Origin: a virus | Reading direction: 5' to 3' (one strand) | Virus record (IMG/VR): IMGVR_UViG_3300030090_005878 | Coordinates: 1 to 32,335 of that record | DNA length: 32,335 nucleotides | Shown: positions 17,588 through 25,428 of the stretch, piece after piece | Numbering within the stretch: position 1 is the first letter of the stretch | How the letters are laid out: every line of letters begins with the position of its first letter | Made by a program: the position numbers and the translations under genes | Notes under the pieces: model-generated | What the model was told of the DNA's origin: nothing | Database searches by the model: none | What the model saw: only the letters and a program-made list of their open reading frames with translations

Positions 17588-18260
17588 ACCTTTCTACTCT
17601 ATCGTTCCAAGCCTCAACAGCACGATCAAATTCACGGTTTTCCAGAACAAACTCTTGATAAAAGCCGTCCACTGAGCACATCATAATGACGCCTTTTTTA
17701 ATTTTGGTGCCGTGTAATTCATTGTGCGCTGTCGCATAAGCCGCAAGTTGTTGAAAATAGTCCCAAACGTAACGTCTGCTCTTCTTAGGTATATTGGTTT
17801 GTTTAAAATCCATGATGGCTTCTTCGCCCAAGTGTCTCCCGATCACATCAGCGGTGCCGGCGTATTTCCCTGGATAATATAAAGGCACCTCACAACCGTA
17901 CACTTGGTCAATGGACGGAAACCCTTGGTCCATGATGGTACAAGCCATTTTATACGCTTTTTTCTTTTCAGGGGTGTCGGGGTAGTAGTCCCAAATGTCT
18001 CCTTGTGTTATTTGTTTTTCAAGAATCGCGTGCATTTCGGTACCGCGAGCCGCGGCTTCACTGCGTATTCGGTCGGCTTCTTGTTGACCAACTTTCTCAA
18101 CCCATTTTTTTAAACTGTCGCCGTCTTTGGTCCCGGATAAAATGGTGGTAACGGAGGGGAGCCGTTCTTCCCCATAGACATAAAGACGTCTTCCGTCTTC
18201 GGTTTCTTGAGTCAGTTCCGCGTATTCATAGGGGGACTCAAATAAAATATCGTGTTTCAT
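17574..18260 (-). CDS. PD-(D/E)XK exonuclease (RecB/Cas4-type fold)
   Basis: 228 residues from ATG 18260, chosen because it overlaps the peroxiredoxin stop as ATGA; nine upstream in-frame residues lie inside that gene. The family makes phosphodiester cuts with a metal site. Visible are RLPSVTTIL (about 35), the helix AAARGTEMHAILE (about 77-90), the catalytic Asp138 in YAGTADVIG, and Asp151-Phe-Lys153 in IMDFKQT, giving the D-x12-DxK core. YFQQLAAYATA matches the following conserved helix (QxxxY). Phages use such enzymes in recombination, end processing or host DNA breakdown. It is last in the minus-strand replication operon, and its end overlaps the convergent virion gene by 14 bp. Confidence 0.85.
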   Translation of the reverse strand: MKHDILFESPYEYAELTQETEDGRRLYVYGEERLPSVTTILSGTKDGDSLKKWVEKVGQQEADRIRSEAAARGTEMHAILEKQITQGDIWDYYPDTPEKKKAYKMACTIMDQGFPSIDQVYGCEVPLYYPGKYAGTADVIGRHLGEEAIMDFKQTNIPKKSRRYVWDYFQQLAAYATAHNELHGTKIKKGVIMMCSVDGFYQEFVLENREFDRAVEAWNDRVERFSLL

Positions 18261-18769
18261 GCAACAAAATCGTCGCCGGGCTCCCAAGCACAGCCTGTAA
18301 GACCCCCTGCTTGAAGAGCTTTTAGGGTTCTTATAATTTCATCTACATTTCTACCGGTGTCCAGAGCGTTTACCGACACATGTTGAATAACGCCTTCAGG
18401 ATCAACTATGAAGGTCGCCCTTAAACAAACCCCCTCCTTGATGTCTAGGACACCTAATTCGTCTGCTAAGAACAAGCCGCAGTCCGCAGCAAGGGTGTGC
18501 TTAATGTCTCCGATGAGTGTGTTGGACTCTTTCCAATTAAGTTTACAAAACTCATTGTCTCCGCTAATGCCCAAAACCTCTGCGCCTTCGTCCACCAACC
18601 TGTCCATTTCCGCTATCTCGGTTGGGCAAATAAAAGTAAAGTCTTTGGGGTAAAAATAAATGACGGACCATTGATCCTCTAAACAACAACGGCTTATGTT
18701 TACAAGCTCATTGTTTTCGTCGACTCCCGACAAGAAAAAATCGGGGAAGTTTTGTCCTACACAAAACAT
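18257..18769 (-). CDS. 2-Cys peroxiredoxin (AhpC/TSA family)
   Basis: 170 residues from ATG 18769. An in-frame start further upstream would run through the preceding small gene; AAGGGGA precedes 18769. The family reduces H2O2, organic peroxides or peroxynitrite using a peroxidatic cysteine. Seen are VGQNFPDF, the active site YPKDFTFICPTE (Pro41, Thr45, Cys48), the conserved arginine in LRATFIVDPEG, and HVSVNALDTGRNVDEIIRTL. A resolving-type Cys160 lies in GCAWEPGDDFVA. All key residues are present, so it is probably active. The C-terminal arm is shorter than in typical AhpC (about 187 residues). It lies between a small DNA-binding-type gene and a nuclease in a phage replication operon, so it is probably an auxiliary metabolic gene against host oxidative stress; the role is inferred. 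Confidence 0.9.
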   Translation of the reverse strand: MFCVGQNFPDFFLSGVDENNELVNISRCCLEDQWSVIYFYPKDFTFICPTEIAEMDRLVDEGAEVLGISGDNEFCKLNWKESNTLIGDIKHTLAADCGLFLADELGVLDIKEGVCLRATFIVDPEGVIQHVSVNALDTGRNVDEIIRTLKALQAGGLTGCAWEPGDDFVA

Positions 18770-18779
18770 ACCGTTCCCC

Positions 18780-18938
18780 TTATTTAATCTTTTCTCTTTG
18801 CGCCATTTCTTTAATAGCTTGCGCAAAAACATTACTGGTTGGTCGTTCTGTTGCTTCCCCGATTCTTCGAGCAAGTTCGACGATTTCTATTCGTATAGCT
18901 ACGCTTTTCCATTTTTTGGTGTTCACTGCTTTCTCCAT
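18780..18938 (-). CDS. Small ribbon-helix-helix-like DNA-binding protein (candidate regulator)
   Basis: 52 residues if started at ATG 18938. GTG 18926 is better placed after a GGAG and would give 48 residues. The pattern KKWKSVAIRIEIVELARRIG, then RPTSNVFAQAIKEMAQR, fits a MetJ/Arc/CopG fold: one short strand with alternating residues followed by two helices. Such proteins bind operators as dimers. It ends ten bases before the peroxiredoxin start and sits about a dozen bases below a perfect TATAAT. It may control its own transcript and that of the peroxiredoxin and nuclease. Fold assignment is by eye. Confidence 0.65.
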   Translation of the reverse strand: MEKAVNTKKWKSVAIRIEIVELARRIGEATERPTSNVFAQAIKEMAQREKIK

Positions 18939-18956
18939 TTAAGCTTTGTCTGATAG

Positions 18957-18986
18957 ATTATAGTACAAGTCCCCTAATATATACAA
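18957..18986 (-). promoter_or_regulatory. Predicted sigma70-type promoter for the RHH-peroxiredoxin-nuclease genes
   Basis: On the minus strand, TTGTAT (18986-18981) is followed 18 bases later by a perfect TATAAT (18962-18957). It sits in the 54-bp gap after the polymerase stop and fires toward the RHH-like gene. The -35 is weak (3 of 6). A start near 18950 would leave a very short leader. Confidence 0.5.
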
Positions 18987-18992
18987 CATATT

Positions 18993-20852
18993 TTATGACA
19001 TTGAGTCGCCCCAGTTTTTTCCTATTTCCGCGTCCACTTTGTTCGGCACTTCAAGAAGCACGGCTCGTTCCATTATCTCTACGATCGCTTTAACCTCCTC
19101 TTTACTGGACACCGAAAACACAAGCTCGTCGTGTACCTGCAATAAAGGCGCGTAGGACGCATTAAAACAGTCTAGCATCGCTTTTTTAGTCATGTCCGCG
19201 GCTGACCCCTGGATGAGTTTGTTCAACGCCTTATAAACGAAAGCGCGTTTGATTTCACCGTTGTATTCGTGCATGGCTTCCTTGTACTTCAAGGGCCTTC
19301 CCGTGCCGTATTGGCGCGGTTCCCACATGTCAAAATGACAGCGCCGTCCAAGCAGGGTTTTAATGTATCCTCGGGTGCTGGCGCTGCGCGTCACTGTGTC
19401 TGCCATTTGCCGAACAAAGGGCGCATAAGTGTTAAACCGCATCAGAACATCGCTCGCTTCTTCCACGTCCACGCCGAGTTGGTCAGCAAGTTTCCCTTTG
19501 CCCATGCCGTACATAATACCAAGCCCTATCGTCTTAGCTGTTTTACGATCAATGCCTACTAAGTCTGCGACCTCTTGGTGAAAATCAGCTTCCCCATTAA
19601 CATAGGCTTCTGCCACCGTGTCTGCCCCTTCGTATTTGGAACGATAGGCGAAATGAGTCAGTATTCTAGGCTCTTGTTGTGAAAAATCCGCCGAACACCA
19701 CTTCTGTCCTTCTTCCGGTAAGAACAAAGAACGAATAAGCGGACCCAGTTCTTTGTCTCTAGCGGGGACTTGCTGTAGGTTCGGGTTGCTCATCGACAAT
19801 CGTCCGGTAACGGTGCCTCCGGTCTCTCCTTTTAATTGTCGAACGTCCGCGTGAATCCTTTCGTTGTGGGCATGTTTAACAATCGTATCGATAAACGTTT
19901 TGTGCGCTTTGTTCAGTTCTCTCACACGCATAATTTTTTGCGCCACGGGATGCTTTTGATTGGCTAAAAACGCTTTAGTAAAACTGGGGTTGCCTTTAGC
20001 GGTGTGGTTATAAGGGATCTTACAGACATCAAAGACTTGGGCCACAGAGCTTGCCGCCCAGACTCTAACTTCTTTAATCCCTGATTCCTTTTCCACCTCT
20101 TTCAACGTCTTCTTTTCTTCCCGTACCAGTTGTTTCTTTAACTGCTCTGCTCTGTCGAGGTCGACGCGTACTCCCGTCATTTTCATGTTGAATAACACAG
20201 GAAATAAGTCTGTTTCCAAATTAAAAATGTTCCATAGGTTCTGCTCTTCCAGATGAATCTTAAAATGGTTCCAAAGCTTCAGAGTCAGTGCCGCATCCTG
20301 TGTAGCGTACGTCCCAACATACGATGAGGGCAGTCTCCACATCTCTGCTTTAGGATCAATGCCCCATTCCTCTGCCGCTTGTCTGAGTTCTGCCTCTGAC
20401 TTACCTTCTTGCAAGTATTCCATGCCCAAAGCGTTTAGCGTATACCAGTACATGTTTTCGTTAATTAAAGGAGCGACAACCATGGTGTCTATAACGCGTC
20501 CCTTAACATCAATGCCTTCGTTCTTTAGCCAACCCACATCATACATAGCGTTATGAAATATTTTGTCGCTGTTACCAGACACAATGTCTTTAGTAAACTC
20601 CAGTATTCTTTTCTTGGGAAAATTAAACCCTGTTTCATGGGCAAAGGGAAAATAGTCCGCATAACCGTCGCAAGCAACGGAGATGCCGACGACCTCGCCG
20701 TCGCCTCTGATATAACCAGGACCTTTGTCCTTAAGATTAGGGTCTCGGGTTTCAAGGTCGATCGCAATTTCGTCTGCGTCTTTAAGTTGTTCGGTAGGAA
20801 AAATGTCCGGTGGGTTCCACTCTGTAGGTGGCTGAAAGGTTTTAAAGGCCAT
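18993..20852 (-). CDS. polA: DNA polymerase, family A, with 3'-5' exonuclease domain
   Basis: 619 residues. The exonuclease domain is intact: ExoI Asp32-x-Glu34 (IAIDLET), ExoII Asn101/Asp105 (FHNAMYD) and ExoIII Tyr182/Asp186 (YATQD). There is no 5'-3' exonuclease domain, so it is of the phage replicative type. Polymerase motif A is ADFSQQEPR with Asp389. The O-helix is RKTAKTIGLGIMYG, with Leu444 at the position of E. coli Phe762. Motif C is QVHDELVF with Asp575. It copies the phage genome with the neighbouring helicase, primase and SSB. Its start overlaps the helicase end by 11 bp. All catalytic residues are present, so activity is expected. Confidence 0.97.
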   Translation of the reverse strand: MAFKTFQPPTEWNPPDIFPTEQLKDADEIAIDLETRDPNLKDKGPGYIRGDGEVVGISVACDGYADYFPFAHETGFNFPKKRILEFTKDIVSGNSDKIFHNAMYDVGWLKNEGIDVKGRVIDTMVVAPLINENMYWYTLNALGMEYLQEGKSEAELRQAAEEWGIDPKAEMWRLPSSYVGTYATQDAALTLKLWNHFKIHLEEQNLWNIFNLETDLFPVLFNMKMTGVRVDLDRAEQLKKQLVREEKKTLKEVEKESGIKEVRVWAASSVAQVFDVCKIPYNHTAKGNPSFTKAFLANQKHPVAQKIMRVRELNKAHKTFIDTIVKHAHNERIHADVRQLKGETGGTVTGRLSMSNPNLQQVPARDKELGPLIRSLFLPEEGQKWCSADFSQQEPRILTHFAYRSKYEGADTVAEAYVNGEADFHQEVADLVGIDRKTAKTIGLGIMYGMGKGKLADQLGVDVEEASDVLMRFNTYAPFVRQMADTVTRSASTRGYIKTLLGRRCHFDMWEPRQYGTGRPLKYKEAMHEYNGEIKRAFVYKALNKLIQGSAADMTKKAMLDCFNASYAPLLQVHDELVFSVSSKEEVKAIVEIMERAVLLEVPNKVDAEIGKNWGDSMS

Positions 20853-22380
20853 ATTTTAAACTCTCGTTTTTTGCGTTAATAAGGAAAAGATTTTCTTTAG
20901 CGCGAGTTACAGCGACATAGAATTGTCGGTGCAAACTGTCGGCATTAAGAACAGCATTGAGTTTTTGTGCGGGAGACAAGTCCAACAACACTGCTACGTT
21001 ATCTGCTTCGCCGCCTTTGGCTTTGTGTATTGTGGACAGAGCCACTCGCGGCTCGCTGTTTAAATCTTCGTTGTTGCTAAGTGCTTTTTTAATAAATGCT
21101 CTTCGTTCTTCGTTAATTCTTCGTGTAAATATTTCTTCCCAAGTTCGCCCCAGACAATCTTCATTAAGCCCAAAAGCGCTAACGACTGCCTTTTTAGAAA
21201 GTTTTCTTTGTTTGTCCTCCTCTTTTGCCGGTGCGGATAAAAACCCTCTTCGCACCTCGTTTTTGGTTAAGTATCTGTAAACCGATTCCAGTTCCCCCAC
21301 CGTTATGTTGGTGCGTTTCTTGTTTAGTTTTTTCCACCCCTCTATGGCTCTGACCATGGACAAAGGGATATAGCGAAAAGTGTTGTGAGAAAACGGAATA
21401 CCTTGGTCAATCAAGTGCTTACGGTTTCTGTCCAACATGTAGTCGCAAGACGCCAAGATCAACCACTGCCCCTCGTCCAAGGGTAAAAATTTCGCTGAAT
21501 GCAAGTGCTCCAGGCTGCCTTCTTCGCTTCGGGGAAGGTAGGTCTTCTCTTGCCGGCGCTGTATGCGTCGAGCGATTTGTTCGGCTTGTTGGTGAATTTG
21601 CCGCGGTACTCGGTAAGACTGATCGAGGACCACGGTTTCCCCTTTCATGCCAATAAACCGGTCGGGCCTTGCTCCGTTCCACTCGTAAATGGCTTGGTCA
21701 TCGTCGCCCGCGATGTAAGAAACGGGGACCACGGACATGAGCTTTTCTATCAGGCGCCAATTCAATTCCGCTAAATCCTGAGCCTCGTCCACCACCAAAA
21801 CTTCAAGCGGCGGCACTTTGCCCTTTTCAAGAAACTCGATAATCATGTCGGCAAAAGAATAGATTTTATTTTCTTCTCGGTACTGTGCCCACGCGCGATC
21901 AATCGTTTCTAGCATGGGAGGCACGATTTTTTGTCGTTGTTTTAAGTCTGTTTTAAGTCTTTCCACACCAACGCTGTTGCAGTTGGCTTTAGCGCTCTCG
22001 ATGATCTGAAAGTAGGGGTCTTCCAACATGGCTTCTAAAGATTTACGGGTGTTCCCGTGATAGTGTTGGGTCAAAGGAAAACTGTACGCTTCCAAAAACT
22101 CTTTAATATCAGTCCCTTCCAACACACGAGTAATTCCCATAACGCGTTTGCAAAAAGCGTGGCTCGTGCAAAAGTAGGCCAGTTCGTCTTTGTCTAAGCC
22201 AAGACGTGCTCGCGCCCGTGCTTTCCCCTCTTCTGCGGCCTTCACCGAAAAAGAAATAAATGCAATTTGATCGGGAGCAATTCCTTCGTCTAGGTGTTGC
22301 TCTACGTGTCGAAGTAGTGTAGTGGTTTTGCCGGTTCCTGGGGGCCCAAAGTATTTGGTTACACGAAACTCCCTACTCAT
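20842..22380 (-). CDS. UvrD/Rep-like superfamily 1 DNA helicase
   Basis: 512 residues from ATG 22380, chosen because it makes an eight-base ATGAGTAG overlap with the primase stop. Motifs appear in SF1A order: I GPPGTGKTT (Lys18), II VVDEAQD (Asp198-Glu199), III AGDDDQAIYEWNGA, IV LDQSYRVP, V STIHKAKGGEADNV and VI FYVAVTRAKENL. These give ATP-driven 3'-5' unwinding in the family. At about 510 residues it is shorter than UvrD (about 720), with reduced accessory domains. With no DnaB-type or T7-type helicase in the window, this is the likely replicative or recombination helicase of the operon. Confidence 0.93.
   Translation of the reverse strand: MSREFRVTKYFGPPGTGKTTTLLRHVEQHLDEGIAPDQIAFISFSVKAAEEGKARARARLGLDKDELAYFCTSHAFCKRVMGITRVLEGTDIKEFLEAYSFPLTQHYHGNTRKSLEAMLEDPYFQIIESAKANCNSVGVERLKTDLKQRQKIVPPMLETIDRAWAQYREENKIYSFADMIIEFLEKGKVPPLEVLVVDEAQDLAELNWRLIEKLMSVVPVSYIAGDDDQAIYEWNGARPDRFIGMKGETVVLDQSYRVPRQIHQQAEQIARRIQRRQEKTYLPRSEEGSLEHLHSAKFLPLDEGQWLILASCDYMLDRNRKHLIDQGIPFSHNTFRYIPLSMVRAIEGWKKLNKKRTNITVGELESVYRYLTKNEVRRGFLSAPAKEEDKQRKLSKKAVVSAFGLNEDCLGRTWEEIFTRRINEERRAFIKKALSNNEDLNSEPRVALSTIHKAKGGEADNVAVLLDLSPAQKLNAVLNADSLHRQFYVAVTRAKENLFLINAKNESLKYGL
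21723..21736 (+). repeat. Exact 14-mer shared with 2349-2362
   Basis: CGGGGACCACGGAC lies on the plus strand, inside a minus-strand helicase gene. It is identical to the copy in the plus-strand 774-aa gene, so shared protein coding cannot explain the match. Confidence 0.7.
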
Positions 22381-23971
22381 CTTCCCAATCCTTTTTGGGT
22401 CTATTGAGCTTGAAGTCTTTAGCACTGACATTTAAAGCAGACTGTTCAGGTGTCTCAAGAATCCAGATGGAAGTAGCGCCAGCCCCTTTGTCTATGTATT
22501 TTGTCGCTGTGTGGGCTCCCAGTTCTTTCAACTCGTTAAAAATCTCAGCGTCTCTTATGGTCTTCATATTTTTAAAGTCCTTAATATACTTTACCAAATC
22601 TCGGCCACGAAACCACCATTCATGTGGCTTCGTTTCCTCGTTCCTATAGACTGCCCCGGCAACAATGGCCACTCGCGCAGTTGACTCGGTGTTTTTGCAG
22701 AACTCTAGGACTGCATCCTGTAAAAGTCCCGCTTTGGTCATGTCTGGTGGCACTTCGATTTCCTGGACCTCTTGCAAAAGAGCATTGAGTCTTAGCACCC
22801 AATCTTTTTTCTTAATGTCCGGGGGACAAACATTTAGCACTTCCATACATCTTTGTTGGTACAAAGAAAAGTTGTGTAGTTGTCGAGTCTCAAGAACCAG
22901 AGTTTGTCCTTCTATATCCAAGTGCCATAAGGGAGGGTCCGTTAGATACTTTCTAAGTCCGGTCAGTTTTACCTCTTTTTCAGAGGCATCAATACCGTAC
23001 CTTCTAGTAACACAAACACCAGCTTGGCAATGGTTTACCAAGGGCGGTGTGGTACACTTGTAACGATAGTCCGATTTATCAAGACTATTCATTAAGGCGT
23101 TCAATTCAGTGTGTGACAGGGGCTTGTGACACGCTGTTTTGTTCACCTCCTGAAGTTTGTCGCGCCATTCATCGCTTTCCGGGTGCAGTTTTTTAAACAG
23201 CACGCCGTAAGAGAAAAGAGCGTCGTTGCGGGTGCCTTCAGGTATCCCGTTTAGCTTCATGTGTACCAAACACGGTGGTGCTTGTTCCCAGAAGGATTCT
23301 TTCAAACCCTCCCCGTTAGCCTTGCGGCTTTTCTTAATTGGTTTAAGGTTGTCAAGTTGTTCCTCTGTGACAGCGGTTCTCTTGACTGCTTTGATAAATT
23401 CATCGGGGGAGAGAGCATCGCCTTTTCTGTTGATTGCGTACCGCGTTGTGTCTGTTCCCCCGAAATAGGGCATGTTTAACCAGTTGCCCGTTTGTTTTTC
23501 CTTCGGTAGCTGCTTGGCCCATTGATATTGTTTAGGAAAGATTTCGTCTCCCGTGCGGCCCATAGCTGCGGCAAGGTCTTCCAATTTGTTTTTAAGTTTA
23601 AGTGCGGGCACTTGTTTTTTGGTAAAGAGAAACAAGTGCACCCCGCCGGATTTGGTCATACAGGGGACCAAGGGCAGTTGCATGTCTTTAATGAGTTTTT
23701 GTAGGTGGTCTATGTCAACCGGATATTCGTCAACGTCTATGCAACCCCACTGACAGGTCTCGTCGTCAGTAATGGGGATAACGCCAATAGATGTTGTGCC
23801 TTCTAAGTGCTGTTGCCAGTGGACCAGGGACAGTGGTTCTTGCAATGTTCGGCCTTTGCCTTGTTTCTTTGTGCCTTTTGCTGTCTGCTTTGTGCCCTGT
23901 ATTTCGTAAACACCATAGGCTCTGTCCAGTCCGGCAAATATTTCCATAAAATCTAGTGCTGTTTTTTCCAT
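22373..23971 (-). CDS. Archaeo-eukaryotic-type primase (AEP/PrimPol, TOTE-like)
   Basis: 532 residues. The N-terminal 230 residues carry the AEP core: a catalytic Asp79-x-Asp81 in WGCIDVDEY, then KSGGVHLFLF with His112 (the sGG-x-H motif), then GNWLNMPYFGG and a closing RYAIN segment. This resembles the primase of TOTE elements. A cysteine cluster at about residues 300-335 (YKCTTPPLVNHCQAGVC) looks like a small zinc-binding module. The C-terminal part lacks a Walker A motif, so there is no fused helicase. It should make primers, or act as a primase-polymerase, for the family A polymerase. AAGGGG precedes the start, and a long hairpin lies just upstream. Confidence 0.85.
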   Translation of the reverse strand: MEKTALDFMEIFAGLDRAYGVYEIQGTKQTAKGTKKQGKGRTLQEPLSLVHWQQHLEGTTSIGVIPITDDETCQWGCIDVDEYPVDIDHLQKLIKDMQLPLVPCMTKSGGVHLFLFTKKQVPALKLKNKLEDLAAAMGRTGDEIFPKQYQWAKQLPKEKQTGNWLNMPYFGGTDTTRYAINRKGDALSPDEFIKAVKRTAVTEEQLDNLKPIKKSRKANGEGLKESFWEQAPPCLVHMKLNGIPEGTRNDALFSYGVLFKKLHPESDEWRDKLQEVNKTACHKPLSHTELNALMNSLDKSDYRYKCTTPPLVNHCQAGVCVTRRYGIDASEKEVKLTGLRKYLTDPPLWHLDIEGQTLVLETRQLHNFSLYQQRCMEVLNVCPPDIKKKDWVLRLNALLQEVQEIEVPPDMTKAGLLQDAVLEFCKNTESTARVAIVAGAVYRNEETKPHEWWFRGRDLVKYIKDFKNMKTIRDAEIFNELKELGAHTATKYIDKGAGATSIWILETPEQSALNVSAKDFKLNRPKKDWEDE

Positions 23972-23982
23972 AGCGCCCCTTT

Positions 23983-24050
23983 GCTAACAAGAGGCTCTGG
24001 GAGAATAGGGCTGAATTAAACCCAGATAAACAGAGCCTCTTGCCGTTAGC
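23983..24050 (-). promoter_or_regulatory. Long inverted repeat between SSB-like and primase genes
   Basis: Arms GCTAACAAGAGGCTCTG (23983-23999) and CAGAGCCTCTTGCCGTTAGC (24031-24050) pair over 17 positions, with a three-base CCG bulge. The loop is 31 nt. Within it, CCCAG can alternatively pair with CTGGG on the left arm. There is no U-tract, so it is not a standard terminator. It fills most of the 85-bp gap and ends 11 bases before the primase ATG, next to its AAGGGG. It could act as an attenuator, an RNA-processing or protection site, or a DNA element such as an origin. Confidence 0.8.
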
Positions 24051-24056
24051 AGTCCT

Positions 24057-24833
24057 CTACCAGTCCGTCGACTGATCTTCTACTGCTTGAGTGCTTTCTG
24101 AAGCTTTAGGCAGTACGGGTTGCATCCCGCCTTTCTGAGCAAAACTTGAGAACTCCTGCGCTTCGCCAAAGAGTTCTGTCTCTTTGTTGTTTAACGAACG
24201 CTCCTGTGTCACAGCAAAGTTGTAGTAGTTGCCTTTGTCGCCATTTATTTCTACCACCCTAATAAGGTACCAGTGCGAATAAGACGGAGGCGTGAACTCT
24301 CCTTTGGCTCCGTTCATACGGGTACCGTTTATCAAACCAAGCCATGCTCTCGAGACTTTAAGCTGTGATCGTGACATATTAATCACGCAACGCTGTAATT
24401 CTCCGTTAATTTCTGCAAAACCGTAGTGATTCGCTGTGTTTTGCAAAATAGTGCGCGAACCGTCGGGCTTTGTTAAAACGTCGTTATAGCTTTGGTCTCT
24501 CGTGGTTTGCGCCATCAAAGGTGTGTCCAGAGGATGCACGGCGACAAAGCCTTGGCGTCCTTCCTTCCACTCAACGTAGTTTCGATCGTAGTAAACAGGT
24601 AGAAAGCGTATGCCTTCATCGCCGTCCACGAACGTGTTGGTTGCGGTAAACATCAGATCGCCTACTTTGGCGTCCGGCGAATACTTCGCATGGGTTTTCT
24701 TAATTTGCGGACTCCCGGGTTGTATTATAGTGATACGCGGGGTTCCCAAATCATCCGCTGTGATTTCGCCGATACCGGCGCCTGCGTTATCCTCGAATAG
24801 TGACATCATATTGTCTTGCTTTTTCGTTGCCAT
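24057..24833 (-). CDS. Single-stranded DNA-binding protein, marine-phage family
   Basis: 258 residues; AAGGAA precedes the ATG. The central region has patterns I recognise from phage SSB-type proteins: ITADDLGTPRITIIQPGSPQ, SPDAKVGDLMFT, FLPVYYDRNYVEWKEGRQG, YGFAEINGELQRCVINMSRS, and PPSYSHWYLIRVV. The C-terminal tail is disordered and acidic with a terminal aromatic (AVEDQSTDW), as in SSBs that recruit replication partners through the tail. It should coat single-stranded DNA during replication. It is followed by the hairpin and the primase in the same transcript direction. Confidence 0.75.
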   Translation of the reverse strand: MATKKQDNMMSLFEDNAGAGIGEITADDLGTPRITIIQPGSPQIKKTHAKYSPDAKVGDLMFTATNTFVDGDEGIRFLPVYYDRNYVEWKEGRQGFVAVHPLDTPLMAQTTRDQSYNDVLTKPDGSRTILQNTANHYGFAEINGELQRCVINMSRSQLKVSRAWLGLINGTRMNGAKGEFTPPSYSHWYLIRVVEINGDKGNYYNFAVTQERSLNNKETELFGEAQEFSSFAQKGGMQPVLPKASESTQAVEDQSTDW

Positions 24834-24852
24834 TGTTTTTCCTTTTCTTTAT

Positions 24853-25428
24853 TTATTTAGTGATTTTCGTCCGTTTCCCTTGATACAAAGAAAAGTTCTT
24901 TTGTATCGCCTGATTGAACGCGTTATCGCCACTTTCAATTCGTTCTTTTACGAACGCCTTGAGGGTGGATGGGTGGACCGCTTCGCGTTGCTTGGGTGTG
25001 TGCCCTTGCTGTTGCAAAAGATCCATTGTCTCTAATGCTGTTTCATCTTCGCCTTTGCCGAAGGAAACGCTTATTTCGTTCTTAATAATGTCACCGTGGC
25101 CGTTTTCTCGTAGCCAGGCGTGCGCTGTTTCTTTATTCTTCTCGGTGATCCGCGCAGAATAAAAGTCTTCTATAGTAATTTTGGAGCCGTCCTCAAGCCG
25201 TAACTCTTTCATGCCGATGGAGGCAAGTTTGGCAGGGAGGTCTTCTTCCGATAATTGACGGTATTGGTCCCTTAGTTTGCGCAATTTTTCTTCGGCATTG
25301 CCGATTTCGCCGCCAATGCGCAACATTTTATCTATACTTTCGCTGAGGGTGTTTAATTGGGTGTCGTCTAGTTTGGTAACTTTGCGTTCGGTCGCTTGTT
25401 CAAACATGTCTACAATATTATTCTTCAT
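24853..25428 (-). CDS. Conserved coiled-coil protein of the replication operon
   Basis: 191 residues from ATG 25428, which follows AAAGGAAAG; an upstream in-frame start at 25461 lacks this spacing. Residues about 25-75 form a charged coiled coil (SESIDKMLRIGGEIGNAEEK, then LRKLRDQYRQLSEEDLP). The rest is a small alpha/beta region with SKITIEDFYSARI, AHAWLRENGHGDIIKNEISV, FGKGED and HPSTLKAFVKERIESGD. I recall the same arrangement next to SSB-like genes in marine phages, without an experimental role. As the promoter-proximal gene of the minus operon, it probably has a replication or early accessory function. Confidence 0.7.
   Translation of the reverse strand: MKNNIVDMFEQATERKVTKLDDTQLNTLSESIDKMLRIGGEIGNAEEKLRKLRDQYRQLSEEDLPAKLASIGMKELRLEDGSKITIEDFYSARITEKNKETAHAWLRENGHGDIIKNEISVSFGKGEDETALETMDLLQQQGHTPKQREAVHPSTLKAFVKERIESGDNAFNQAIQKNFSLYQGKRTKITK

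Noticed and set aside
17574-17600. Bidirectional terminator between the convergent virion and nuclease genes
   Set aside because: The genes overlap by 14 bases and no stem with a T-tract was found there.
18770-18874. 35-residue N-terminal extension of the peroxiredoxin
   Set aside because: The extension lies within the RHH-like gene; the conserved peroxiredoxin fold begins right at the methionine at 18769, which has its own AAGGGGA.
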